Source: Nocardioides insulae DSM 17944
Lineage (GTDB): Bacteria > Actinomycetota > Actinomycetes > Propionibacteriales > Nocardioidaceae
Direction: 5' to 3'
NCBI RefSeq assembly: GCF_000422825.1
Contig: NZ_KE383928.1
Span: 248,001-312,000, forward strand
Length of the DNA stretch: 64,000 nt
Position 1 is the stretch's first letter. The number at the start of each line of letters is the position of its first letter. Below, in pieces: positions 17,023 to 25,284 of this stretch. A program made the translations under genes and the position numbers. The notes below the pieces were generated by a model, which was not told the origin of the DNA, did no database searches, and saw only the letters and a list, made by a program, of their open reading frames with translations.

Positions 17023-17077
17023 TCCCGGGGTCCCCGGGACTGCGTCGATCAGGGATCGACGGGTTGTCGGTGGTGGC

Positions 17078-17083
17078 TACCCT
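17078..17083 (+). promoter_or_regulatory. -10 hexamer for the leader ORF and CNNM gene
   Basis: TACCCT ends 7 nt before ATG 17091, the spacing seen at other leaderless starts in this window. Confidence 0.5.
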
Positions 17084-17090
17084 CTCGACC

Positions 17091-17147
17091 ATGAAGCCCC
17101 GAAGTACCGGCCATCCATCCGCCTCGCAGACGGATGGATGGACCTGA
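17091..17147 (+). CDS. Leaderless 18-codon upstream ORF
   Basis: The ATG at 17091, 7 nt after the TACCCT -10, opens an 18-residue peptide (MKPRSTGHPSASQTDGWT) whose TGA overlaps the next ATG as TGATG (17145-17149). Translation of the CNNM gene would therefore be coupled to this peptide. A perfect 11-bp inverted repeat, CCATCCATCCG (17111-17121) with its complement at 17131-17141 and a 9-nt loop, lies inside it just before the coupled start. A ribosome on the leader ORF would melt the hairpin. It is too short to support by protein similarity. Confidence 0.45.
   Translation: MKPRSTGHPSASQTDGWT
17111..17141 (+). promoter_or_regulatory. Hairpin inside the leader ORF
   Basis: An exact 11-bp inverted repeat, 17111-17121 with 17131-17141, loop CCTCGCAGA. 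It ends 5 nt before the TGATG junction at 17145 and could mask the main start codon unless the leader ORF is being translated. Confidence 0.5.
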
Positions 17148-18421
17148 TGGACGGCCAGACGCTGACCAACTTCCTTCTGGTGCTGGGCTTCGTCCTGCTC
17201 GGTGGGGTGTTCGCGGCCACCGAGATCGCGCTGGTCTCCTTGCGCGAGAGCCAGCTCTCCCAACTCGAACGGCGAGGCTCCCGGGGCGCTCGAGTCGCCC
17301 AGGTGGCCCGCGACCCCAACCGGTTCCTGGCGGCCGTCCAGATCGGTGTCACCGTGGCCGGGTTCTTCTCCGCGGCGTACGGCGCCTCCACCCTGGCCCC
17401 GGACCTCGCGCCGTACCTCGAGCAACTCGGTCTGGCCGAGGGTACGGCGCAGACGGTCGCCCTGGTGGCGATGACGCTCTTCATCGCCTATCTCTCCCTG
17501 GTGCTGGGCGAGCTGGTGCCCAAGCGGCTGGCACTACAGAAGGCCGCCGGCCTCGCCCTGCTCGCCGCCCCGGTGCTCGACCGTTTCGCGACCGTCATGC
17601 GCCCGGTCATCTGGGTCCTGTCCAAGTCGACCGACCTCCTGGTCCGCCTCCTGGGCGGTGACCCGAAGGCGGTCAGCGAACAGCTCAGCGAGGAGGAACT
17701 GCGCGACCTGGTGTCCACGCACGAGGGGCTCGAGGAGCAGGAGCGCCGCATCCTCGGCGACGTGTTCGCCGCGACCGAGACACGGGTGAAGGAGGTCATG
17801 CGGCCGCGCGGTGACGTCGAGTTCCTGTCCGCGGACATGCCCCTCGGGCAGGCGATCACGTTCGTCCAGCAGAAGCCGTTCTCGCGGTACCCCGTCATCG
17901 GGGACGGCGTGGACGACGTGCTCGGGTTCCTGCACGTGCGCGACCTGTTGGGGTTGCCTGCCGACGAACGACGCACGGTGGGTGAGTTCGCCCGGCCGAT
18001 CGTGCTGCTCCCGGGGAGCAAACTCGTGCTGCCCTCGGTGGCCACGATGCGCGAGAACGGCACCCACCTGGCCGTGGTGGTCGACGAGTACGGCGGGACC
18101 GACGGGATCGTCACGCTGGAGGACCTGGTCGAGGAACTCGTGGGCGAGATCCGGGACGAGTACGACCACCGCGTGCCCGGTGAGGCCGCCGCCGACCTCT
18201 CGTCGGTCGACGCCGGGTTGAGTCTGGCCGACTTCGCCGAGCGGACCGGCCTGCAACTGTCCGCCGGTGACTACGAGACCGTCGCCGGGTACGTGATCGC
18301 ACGGATCGGCCGGATCCCGCAGGTCGGCGACATGGTGAGCGCCGACGGCGCGGAGGTCGCCGTGACCGCGATGGAGGGCAACCGCGTCACCCGGGTGGCG
18401 GCCCGCCTCGCGCAGGAGTGA
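17147..18421 (+). CDS. CNNM/CBS-domain membrane protein (HlyC/CorC family)
   Basis: A 424-residue protein with an N-terminal DUF21/CNNM domain of about four transmembrane helices (residues 5-170; TEIALVSLRESQLSQLE), a CBS pair (about 200-325; EVMRPRGDVEFLS and GFLHVRDLLGL) and a C-terminal CorC_HlyC domain (about 340-420). Proteins of this kind are linked to Mg2+/Co2+ export or homeostasis; hemolysin is a historic label. I chose ATG 17147 because it forms a TGATG junction with the leader ORF; ATG 17138 is in the same frame and also possible. It is convergent with davA; the 18422-18623 gap holds only short, weak palindromes. Confidence 0.9.
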   Translation: MDGQTLTNFLLVLGFVLLGGVFAATEIALVSLRESQLSQLERRGSRGARVAQVARDPNRFLAAVQIGVTVAGFFSAAYGASTLAPDLAPYLEQLGLAEGTAQTVALVAMTLFIAYLSLVLGELVPKRLALQKAAGLALLAAPVLDRFATVMRPVIWVLSKSTDLLVRLLGGDPKAVSEQLSEEELRDLVSTHEGLEEQERRILGDVFAATETRVKEVMRPRGDVEFLSADMPLGQAITFVQQKPFSRYPVIGDGVDDVLGFLHVRDLLGLPADERRTVGEFARPIVLLPGSKLVLPSVATMRENGTHLAVVVDEYGGTDGIVTLEDLVEELVGEIRDEYDHRVPGEAAADLSSVDAGLSLADFAERTGLQLSAGDYETVAGYVIARIGRIPQVGDMVSADGAEVAVTAMEGNRVTRVAARLAQE

Positions 18422-18623
18422 TCCGGCGACCGAGCCCGCGAGGCCTCGCGCGGGCGGGTTGTCGGTGGCGTGCCGTCGTTTCGGTGGACGACGCTCCCGC
18501 CGGGCCGGTGAGCACACCTCGGCCGGTGTTGCCAGGGTGCGGCGACCTCGGACCGGCCGCGTTGTCGGGGGTGGCGAGCCCTCGGCGTCGGTGGCCTTGT
18601 GGGGGCACGGCGTCCGGCGGTTG

Positions 18624-19493
18624 TCAGCGGTAGAGCTCGGGGCGCCGGTCGCGCAGGTAGTCGGGGCGACGGCCGGCGGTGGTGAGGTCGGCGACGAGGA
18701 GGGCCTCGCGGGTGCCGGCGGCGGCGAGGATCTCGCCGGTGGGGGAGGCGATGAGGGAGAGGCCGGCGTAGGTCAGGGACGCCTCGGTGCCGCACAGGTC
18801 GGCGTAGACGACGTGGCAGCCGCTCTCGTAGGCCCGCGCGCGGACCAGGACCTCGGAGACGAATTCGTAGCCGGACGGGTTGGCGGTCGGGACCAGGACG
18901 GCGCTCGCCCCGGCCTCGGCGGCGGCCCGGACAGTCTCGGGGAACTCCACGTCGTAGCAGATCACCAGCCCGACCCGGTGACCGCGCAGCGGCAGCACGG
19001 TGGCGGCGGTCGGGCCGGGGACGAACGCGCCCTGCTCCGGCCCCCCGAACAGGTGCGCCTTGCGGTGGACGCCGATCACCGCCTCCTCCAGGGAGGTGCC
19101 GACGCGGCCGTCGACCAGGGCCGCGGAGTTGTGGACATGACCGCCCTCGACGAGTTCCGGGAAGCCGTAGACCACCGCGACGCCGCAACGCCGGCTGAAC
19201 GAGGCGATCGCAGCCGCGCTGGGACCGTCGGCGGGCTCGGCCAGTCGGGCCGCCTCGTCGGGTCGGGCGTAGCCGGTCAGGAACATCTCGGGGGCGACCA
19301 GGACCTCGGCGCCGGCGTCGGCGGCCTGGGCGCAGGCCCCCTCGAGCCGGCGCAGGTTGCCGGCGACGTCGAGGGACCCGGCGGTGGTCTGCCAGGCGGC
19401 CACCCGGAGCGGTGTCGGGGGCGGGCCGGGCGCCGGGCGAGGGGCCGCTGCGGGCCCCGGCGCACCCGGCGTACGGGTGGAGGACTCGGACAT
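18624..19493 (-). CDS. davA: 5-aminovaleramidase-like carbon-nitrogen hydrolase
   Basis: A 289-residue nitrilase-superfamily amidase. The catalytic triad is Glu69 (APEMFLTGY), Lys145 (HRKAHLFG) and Cys179 (VICYDVEFPE). From memory it closely follows Pseudomonas DavA, with NPSGYEFVSEVLVRARAYE in the equivalent place, but carries an extra Pro/Ala-rich tail of about 28 residues at the N terminus. It would hydrolyse 5-aminopentanamide to 5-aminovalerate and ammonia. It starts 5 nt after davB, in the order davT-davB-davA. The neighbouring DavB-like gene is the main argument for the specific substrate. Confidence 0.85.
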   Translation of the reverse strand: MSESSTRTPGAPGPAAAPRPAPGPPPTPLRVAAWQTTAGSLDVAGNLRRLEGACAQAADAGAEVLVAPEMFLTGYARPDEAARLAEPADGPSAAAIASFSRRCGVAVVYGFPELVEGGHVHNSAALVDGRVGTSLEEAVIGVHRKAHLFGGPEQGAFVPGPTAATVLPLRGHRVGLVICYDVEFPETVRAAAEAGASAVLVPTANPSGYEFVSEVLVRARAYESGCHVVYADLCGTEASLTYAGLSLIASPTGEILAAAGTREALLVADLTTAGRRPDYLRDRRPELYR

Positions 19494-19498
19494 CGCGC

Positions 19499-21148
19499 TC
19501 ACTCGCCCAGATCGATCGGGCCGAGTTCGGGGTAGAGATCCCCGGGGCCGGGGTTGTCGGGATGGGTGGAGCCGCCGAAGTGGGTGAGCACACCCCACAC
19601 GGCGTTGAGCGCGGTCTGGACGGCCCCCTCAGCCCACGCGGGGGTGAAGGAGACGTCGTCACCGGCGAGGAAGATGCCGCGCTCGGCCGGCGGCAGTCCG
19701 TCCTGCATGAACTGGCCGTACATCCGGTGGTTGTAGCGGTAGTGGCCGGGCAGGGCTCCCTTGAACGCACCGAGGAAGCAGGGGTCGTCCTCCCAGGAGA
19801 TGGCCACCGGATCCCCGACGATGTGGCTGGCGATGTCGACGTCGGGGTAGATCTTGCGCAGGGCCGCCAGGGCGAGCTCGACCCGCCGGTCGACGTCGTA
19901 GGGGAGCATCTTGAGCGCGTCGGACATCCAGGCGTAGGAGAGGCAGAGCACGCCGGGTCGGTCGTCGCCGTTGTCGAAGAGATAGGTGCCGCGGGTGAGC
20001 CGGTCGGTGAGGGTCATGCTCATCCGGTCGCGACCGGTGGCGGGGTCGGTCTGCTTCCAGAACGGCTCGTCGACCATCACGAACGTCTTGGAGGACTGCA
20101 TGTAGCGCGTCCGGTCGAGCGCCATCCACAGATCCTGGGAGAACAGGCTCTCGTCGCAGTCGATCTCGGTGGTGAGCAGCCAGCTCTGGCAGGTCGCGAT
20201 GACCGCACCGTGGGTGCGCTCGACCCCCCAGCGGTCGCGCACCCGGAACCGGCCGTCGCCGTCCTTGTCGATCGCCGCCACCCCCGGGCGCGGGACCCCG
20301 CCGTGCAGGGAGGCCAGCGAGGTGCCCTCGGGCCATGGGCTGCCGGGGCGGACCGGCAGTGCCCACAGGCCGCGCGGGAGCTGCTCGGCACCACCGAGGA
20401 TGAGCCGCTGGTCGGTGTCGCAGTTGGTGAGCACCACCCGAAGGATCTCCAGCATGGAGTTGGAGAAGTCCGAATCCCAGCCGCCGGTGCCGAACCCGAC
20501 CTGGCCGAAGACCTCCCGAGCCCGGAAGGGCAGTTGGGAGAAGGACTCGGAGGCGGAGAGGAAGTCGTAGAAGGTGCGGTCGTCCCACAGGGGGACCAGC
20601 TCGTTCCACAGTCGCTTGAGGGTGGTGGCGTCGCGGGCCCGGATGGCCTCCTGGATCGGGGTGAATCCGACCTCCTCCAGCGCCGACTCCCAGGCCTTGG
20701 CGATCGACTGGAACAGGTGCGGCATGTCCTCGATGGTGCGCCCGTAGGAGGTCTCGCCCCCGATGTCGATCACCGTGCTGGGGGCCGCGGGGGTGAGCGG
20801 GTTGGGGAACGGGTCGTGGCGCAGGCCCAACCGGTCGGCGTAGTGGAAGAACGAGGTGCCCGAGATCGGGAAGCGCATCCCGCCGAGCTCGGCGACGACG
20901 CCGCTGCTCCCCTCGAACTCGTGCGAGCGGAGACGCCCGCCCAGCCGGGAGGCCTCGTAGACCACCGGCCGCAGGCCCAGGCTCATCAGTTCGTACGCCG
21001 CCACGGTGCCGGACAGCCCGCCGCCGATCACCGCGACGGAGGCGCCGTGGGCCTCGTAGGGCACCGATCCGAGCCCCGCCGGGTGGCTGACCCACTCATC
21101 GAAGGGGAACGGGAAGTCGGGGCCGAACATCGTCACCGGACCGGTCAT
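19499..21148 (-). CDS. davB: L-lysine 2-monooxygenase-like flavin amine oxidase
   Basis: A 549-residue flavin monoamine-oxidase family enzyme. The FAD motif is GGGLSG (42-47) with an acidic residue ending the second strand (Glu65), then GGRLRS and ELGGMRFP. Many stretches match my memory of Pseudomonas DavB: TMFGPDFPFPFDEW, GQVGFGTGGWDSDFSNSML, DRTRYMQSSKTFVM and the C-terminal HFGGSTHPDNPGPGD. DavB oxidatively decarboxylates L-lysine to 5-aminopentanamide. Its ATG overlaps the davT stop by 4 bp. Tryptophan 2-monooxygenase is the alternative in this family, but the flanking davA and davT homologues favour lysine. Confidence 0.88.
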   Translation of the reverse strand: MTGPVTMFGPDFPFPFDEWVSHPAGLGSVPYEAHGASVAVIGGGLSGTVAAYELMSLGLRPVVYEASRLGGRLRSHEFEGSSGVVAELGGMRFPISGTSFFHYADRLGLRHDPFPNPLTPAAPSTVIDIGGETSYGRTIEDMPHLFQSIAKAWESALEEVGFTPIQEAIRARDATTLKRLWNELVPLWDDRTFYDFLSASESFSQLPFRAREVFGQVGFGTGGWDSDFSNSMLEILRVVLTNCDTDQRLILGGAEQLPRGLWALPVRPGSPWPEGTSLASLHGGVPRPGVAAIDKDGDGRFRVRDRWGVERTHGAVIATCQSWLLTTEIDCDESLFSQDLWMALDRTRYMQSSKTFVMVDEPFWKQTDPATGRDRMSMTLTDRLTRGTYLFDNGDDRPGVLCLSYAWMSDALKMLPYDVDRRVELALAALRKIYPDVDIASHIVGDPVAISWEDDPCFLGAFKGALPGHYRYNHRMYGQFMQDGLPPAERGIFLAGDDVSFTPAWAEGAVQTALNAVWGVLTHFGGSTHPDNPGPGDLYPELGPIDLGE

Positions 21149-22506
21149 GCGCGCTCGCCGCCCTCGGCCGCGGTCGCCACACCCTTCTCGAGCACGCCCA
21201 GCGCATCGTCGAGGAGCTCCTCGTCGATGACCAGCGGCGGCAGCAGCCGCAGGACGTTGCCGTAGGTGCCGCAGGTCAGGGTGAGCACGCCCTGCCGATG
21301 GCAGTACGCCGAGACCCGGGCGGCCGCCAGCGGAGCGGGCCGGGTGGTGCCGGGCTCGCAGAACTCCAGCGCGAGCATCGCCCCCCGACCGCGCACCTCG
21401 CCGACCCAGGAGTCGGGACCGGCCAGGGCGCGGAGACGCGGCAGGGCGAGCTGCTCGATCCGGCGCGCCTTCGCCGGCAGGTCGTCGCGCTCGATCACCC
21501 GGAGCGCGGCGAGTGCCGCCGCGCAGGCCACCGGGTTGCCGGCGTAGGTGCCGCCCAACCCGCCGGGGGCGACCGAATCCATGATCTCGGCCCGACCCGT
21601 GACCGCGGCCAGCGGCAGCCCGCCGGCCAGGGCCTTGGCGGTGGTGACCAGGTCGGGCACGACCCCCTCGTGGTCGACCGCGAACATCGCGCCGGTGCGA
21701 CCCAGCCCGCTCTGGATCTCGTCGGCCACGAAGACGATCCCGTGCTCGCCGGCGAACTCGGCCACGCCGCTGAGGTAGCCGTCCGGTGGGACCACGAAGC
21801 CGCCCTCGCCCTGGATCGGCTCGACCACGATGGCGGCGACGTTGTGGGCGCCGATCTGGCTGCTGATCGTGTCGACCAGCAGATCGAGCGCCTCCCGGGC
21901 CACCTCCGCCGGGCTCCGGCCACCGCCGGCCCAGCGGAACGGGTAGGGCGAGGGCACCCGGTAGATCTCGGGGGCGTACGGGCCGAACCCCTCCTTGTAG
22001 GGCACGTTCTTCGCGGTCATCGACATCGTCAGCAGGGTGCGGCCGTGGTAGGCGTGGGTGAGGACCACGACCGCGGACCGGCCGGTATGGGTGCGGGCGA
22101 TCTTGACGGCGTTCTCCACCGCCTCGGCGCCGGTGCTGAACAGGGCGGTGCGCTTGTCGTGGTCGCCGGGGGTCAGCCGGTTGAGGGTGGCGGCCACCTC
22201 CACCGCGGCGTCGTACTCGGTCACCAGGAGGCAGGTGTGGGTGAACCGCTCGGCCTGCTCGGCCACCGCTCGGACCACCTCGGGGTGGGAGGCGCCGACG
22301 CTGGTGACGGCGATGCCGGAGGCCAGGTCGATCAGGTGGTTGCCGTCGACGTCGACGATGATCCCGCCGCCGGCCTCGGCGACGAAGACCGGGAGCACGG
22401 TGCCGAACCCGGCCGCGAGCTCGTGTCTGCGGCGCTCGTGCAGGCGGATGGACTCGGGACCGGGGATGGTCGTGGTCACCAGACGTCGCTGGGTGGGGAG
22501 TGTCAT
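21145..22506 (-). CDS. davT: Class III aminotransferase, 5-aminovalerate/GABA type
   Basis: A 453-residue PLP-dependent omega-aminotransferase. The PLP lysine is Lys291 (TTAKALAGGLP), ADEIQSGLGRTG (261-272) holds the PLP-binding Asp262, and VVEPIQGEGG is the substrate-side motif. GabT and DavT cannot be told apart by sequence alone; the operon with davB and davA points to 5-aminovalerate to glutarate semialdehyde. The ATG at 22506 has an AGGAG site. It is the first gene of the unit, divergent from the CoA ligase. No glutarate-semialdehyde dehydrogenase (davD) is present in the window. Confidence 0.88.
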   Translation of the reverse strand: MTLPTQRRLVTTTIPGPESIRLHERRRHELAAGFGTVLPVFVAEAGGGIIVDVDGNHLIDLASGIAVTSVGASHPEVVRAVAEQAERFTHTCLLVTEYDAAVEVAATLNRLTPGDHDKRTALFSTGAEAVENAVKIARTHTGRSAVVVLTHAYHGRTLLTMSMTAKNVPYKEGFGPYAPEIYRVPSPYPFRWAGGGRSPAEVAREALDLLVDTISSQIGAHNVAAIVVEPIQGEGGFVVPPDGYLSGVAEFAGEHGIVFVADEIQSGLGRTGAMFAVDHEGVVPDLVTTAKALAGGLPLAAVTGRAEIMDSVAPGGLGGTYAGNPVACAAALAALRVIERDDLPAKARRIEQLALPRLRALAGPDSWVGEVRGRGAMLALEFCEPGTTRPAPLAAARVSAYCHRQGVLTLTCGTYGNVLRLLPPLVIDEELLDDALGVLEKGVATAAEGGERA

Positions 22507-22674
22507 CGTGGACTCCTGCGTGGTCGTGCGGCGGCACCGCCGCACCGGTGGGTGCAGCGGGTGGACGCCACTTCGAGGCTACGACCGGGTGCGGTCGAGG
22601 GCCATGGGAGCGAGTGAACCAGACCGGTCCGACAGCGTTGTGATGATTGACACGCCGGGCCGGAAGTGGTGCGC

Positions 22675-22693
22675 TACGCTAAGCGACCGCTCA
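22675..22693 (+). promoter_or_regulatory. -10 element and TetR-type operator of the CoA-ligase operon
   Basis: TACGCT (22675-22680) is a good -10. It runs into the palindrome TAAGCG-AC-CGCTCA (22680-22693; 5 of 6 arm positions symmetric). Read on the other strand it agrees at 10 of 14 positions with the operator at 28673-28686, consensus TGARCGNTCGYTWA. This is typical of TetR-family control of acyl-CoA genes, but no TetR gene is in the window. TTGACA at 22647-22652 is too far (22 nt) to be a standard -35. Confidence 0.5.
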
Positions 22694-22745
22694 CTCAGGC
22701 GATGACCTCGGGCGGTCCTCCTGTGTCGAGACGAGGAGACCTCAG

Positions 22746-24479
22746 ATGGCAGACAGCCCCATGCTCCAGCGCACTGACGTGATCGACTTCCTGACCGCAC
22801 CGGGCCAGGAGTTCGAGATGGTCGAGCAGGAGGTGCGGGGGGTGCCGCTCCAGGTCTACAGCGGCGGGCTCCAGACCCTGCGGGAGCTCGCCCTGGCCAC
22901 CGGTGCCTTCGGCGACCTGGTCGCCACGGTGTACGACGAGGAGCGGGTCACCTACACCGAGCTGTCCCGGCAGATCAACGGCCTGGCCCGGTGTCTCCAC
23001 GACGAGTACGGGCTGCGTCGGGGCGACCGGGTGGCGGTGGCGATGCGCAACTACCCGGAGTGGGCTCCGGCCGTGCTCGCCTGCCAGGCGCTCGGGGTGG
23101 TCACCGTGCCGCTCAACGCCTGGTGGAGCGCGGCCGAGCTGCGCTACGCGATCGAGGACTCCGGGGCCCGCCTGCTGATCGCCGACGCCGAACGGATCGC
23201 CCTGGTCGCGCCGTACGCCGGTGAGCTGGCGGCGGACGGGGACAAGCTGCCGATGATCGAGGTGCGGGGTGGCGACCCGGCGCCCGGCGTCCGCTCCTGG
23301 TCGGACGTGATGGGATCCCTGGACCCACAGGCGAGCGCCCCCGAGGTCGAGGTGCACCCCGACGACGACGCCACCATCCTCTACACCTCGGGCACCACCG
23401 GGAAGCCGAAGGGCGCGGTCGGCACCCACCGCAACCACGCGACGACCCTGCGCACGACGCAGCTCGGAGCCGTGGTCGGAAAGGTGATCGAGGCCGGCGG
23501 CCCGCCGCCCCCGCCCGCCCCCGATGCGCCCCAGCCCGGCCTGCTCAACACCTTCCCGATCTTCCACATCGCCGGTCTCAGCGGGATGCTCTTCGCGACC
23601 GGCAGCGGCGCGAAGCTGGTCACCCAGTACCGCTGGAACGCCGCCGAGGCCTGCGCCCTCGTCGCCCGCGAGCAGTTGGGCGCGGTCGCCGGCGTACCGA
23701 CGGTGGTGCGTGAACTGGTCGAGGTGGCCGCGACCCATCCCGAGGACCTGGCCACCCTCGGTGGCCTGAGCGCGGGCGGGGCCCCGGTGCCCCCCGACCT
23801 GATCGGGCGGATCGGGTCGCAGTTCGAGAGGACGGTCGCACCGACCAACGGCTACGGCCTCACCGAGACGACCTCGGCGGTGGTCGCCAACACCGGCACC
23901 GACTACCTCGAGCGCCCCGACAGCGTGGGCCGGCTCCTCCCCGGTTCGCAGGTGCGGGTGGTCGACCCGGCCACCGGCGAGGATGCCGCGCCGGGGCAGA
24001 CCGGCGAGCTGTGGTTCCGCGGCCCCACCATCGTGCGCGGCTACTGGAACAACCCCTCGGCCTCCGAGGCCGCCTTCGGCGGCGGCTGGTTCCGCACCGG
24101 CGACATCGGCCGGGTCGACGGCGAGTGGGTCTACGTGCTGGACCGGCTCAAGGACATGGTGCTGCGTGGCGGTGAGAACATCTACTGCGCCGAGGTCGAG
24201 GCCGCGCTCTTCGAGCACCCGGCGATCCAGGACGCTACGTTGGTCGGCGTCCCCCACCCGACCCTGGGCGAGGAGGCGATCGCGGTGATCCTGCCGCGAC
24301 CGGGGCAGGCCCCCACCGAGGCCGAGATCCAGGCTCACGTCGGGGAGCGGCTGGCCGCGTTCAAGGTGCCCGCCCGGGTGCTGGTGTGGGGCGAGCCGTT
24401 GCCCCGCACCGTCACCGGCAAGGTGCTCAAGCGCGACCTGCGCACCGTCGTCGCGGAGCGCGTGAGCGCCGAGCGATGA
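22746..24479 (+). CDS. Acyl-CoA synthetase (class I adenylate-forming)
   Basis: A 577-residue AMP-forming CoA ligase. The P-loop motif A3 is YTSGTTGKPKG (213-223), A5 is NGYGLTETTS, A7 lies around WFRTGDIG and the C-terminal catalytic lysine is in PRTVTGKVLKRDL. It activates a carboxylic acid to its CoA thioester via the acyl-adenylate. A Pro-rich insert (GGPPPPPAPDAP) lies after the A3 region. It leads an operon with a crotonase, an APH-type kinase and an acyl-CoA dehydrogenase, the place LvaE has in levulinate operons. Chain length and substrate are not readable. Confidence 0.9.
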   Translation: MADSPMLQRTDVIDFLTAPGQEFEMVEQEVRGVPLQVYSGGLQTLRELALATGAFGDLVATVYDEERVTYTELSRQINGLARCLHDEYGLRRGDRVAVAMRNYPEWAPAVLACQALGVVTVPLNAWWSAAELRYAIEDSGARLLIADAERIALVAPYAGELAADGDKLPMIEVRGGDPAPGVRSWSDVMGSLDPQASAPEVEVHPDDDATILYTSGTTGKPKGAVGTHRNHATTLRTTQLGAVVGKVIEAGGPPPPPAPDAPQPGLLNTFPIFHIAGLSGMLFATGSGAKLVTQYRWNAAEACALVAREQLGAVAGVPTVVRELVEVAATHPEDLATLGGLSAGGAPVPPDLIGRIGSQFERTVAPTNGYGLTETTSAVVANTGTDYLERPDSVGRLLPGSQVRVVDPATGEDAAPGQTGELWFRGPTIVRGYWNNPSASEAAFGGGWFRTGDIGRVDGEWVYVLDRLKDMVLRGGENIYCAEVEAALFEHPAIQDATLVGVPHPTLGEEAIAVILPRPGQAPTEAEIQAHVGERLAAFKVPARVLVWGEPLPRTVTGKVLKRDLRTVVAERVSAER

Positions 24480-24522
24480 CCCGTTCCGCAGCTCCCCGGG
24501 CCACCCTCGAGAAGGAATCACG

Positions 24523-25284
24523 ATGAGCGACATCCGCTACACCGAACACGACCACATCGGGGTCCTGACCCTGGACCGGCCGGAGGTCCACAACGCGCTC
24601 CGGCGGGAGACCTACGACGAGCTCACCGAGGCGGTGCGTACGACGACCGCGCGGGTGCTGGTGATCACCGGCGCCGGGCCGTCGTTCTGCTCCGGCGACG
24701 ACGTCCGCGAACTGCTCGGCGGCGGGGAGAAGCCGCCGACGGTCACCGAGCCGCGGCTCACCCCGGCAGCCGGCGCGCTGCTGCACACCGACGTCCCCGT
24801 CATCGCCGCGGTCAACGGCCCGGCCGTGGGCTGGGGGATGGAACTGGCGCTGATGGCAGACCTCCGGGTCGCCGCGAGACGGGCACGCTTCGGTGAGCTC
24901 TTCGTCAGGCGCGGTCTGGTCAGCGACGTGGCCGGTCTGGGCCGGCTGGCCCAGTTGGTCGGCCGGGAGCGGGCGGTCGAGCTGCTGCTCACCGGCGAGG
25001 TGATCGACGCCGAGCGCGCCGAGCGGATCGGGTTGGTCGGCCGGGTCGTCGAGGACGAGGACCTGCTGCCCACCGCACTCGAGCTGGCCGGCCGGATCGC
25101 GGCCAATCCGCCGCTCGCGGTGGCGGCGATCAAGCGCGGCCTGCGCAGCACGCTCGACCCCGACTGGACCGAGCTCGGCCGCTGGGTGAGCAGCACCCTG
25201 GGGGAGCTGTTCACCACCGAGGACCACCGCGAAGGGGTCCGTTCATTCCTGGAGAAGAGAGAACCGGAGTTCGTGGGCAGATGA
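24523..25284 (+). CDS. Crotonase-fold enoyl-CoA hydratase/isomerase family protein
   Basis: A 253-residue crotonase. The CoA oxyanion loop segments are GAGPSFCSGDDV and NGPAVGWGMELAL. The Glu equivalent to rat hydratase Glu144 is present (GMELAL), but the Glu164 position, 20 residues later, is Phe in FGELFVRRG, so classical syn-hydration is doubtful and an isomerase or other crotonase reaction is possible. The start has a GAAGGA site 43 nt after the ligase; the stop overlaps the kinase start (ATGA). Confidence 0.85.
   Translation: MSDIRYTEHDHIGVLTLDRPEVHNALRRETYDELTEAVRTTTARVLVITGAGPSFCSGDDVRELLGGGEKPPTVTEPRLTPAAGALLHTDVPVIAAVNGPAVGWGMELALMADLRVAARRARFGELFVRRGLVSDVAGLGRLAQLVGRERAVELLLTGEVIDAERAERIGLVGRVVEDEDLLPTALELAGRIAANPPLAVAAIKRGLRSTLDPDWTELGRWVSSTLGELFTTEDHREGVRSFLEKREPEFVGR

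Noticed and set aside
16937..17146. N-terminal extension of the CNNM protein from ATG 16937
   Set aside because: It would start inside the tRNA-Ser T arm and run through its terminator hairpin; it has no membrane or family similarity.
18422..18623. Terminator between the CNNM gene and davA
   Set aside because: Only a short GC palindrome (around 18437-18458) and a 6-bp stem (around 18474-18493) are visible; neither is convincing, so no terminator is called.
19499..22537. One continuous minus-strand open frame of 1012 codons suggesting a DavB fusion
   Set aside because: The upstream half is out of frame with davT, which occupies the same strand with a complete aminotransferase. DavB begins at ATG 21148 in a 4-bp overlap with davT.
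22647..22680. TTGACA plus TACGCT as a standard -35/-10 promoter
   Set aside because: The spacer is 22 nt, too long for a sigma-70-type promoter; only the -10 is kept.
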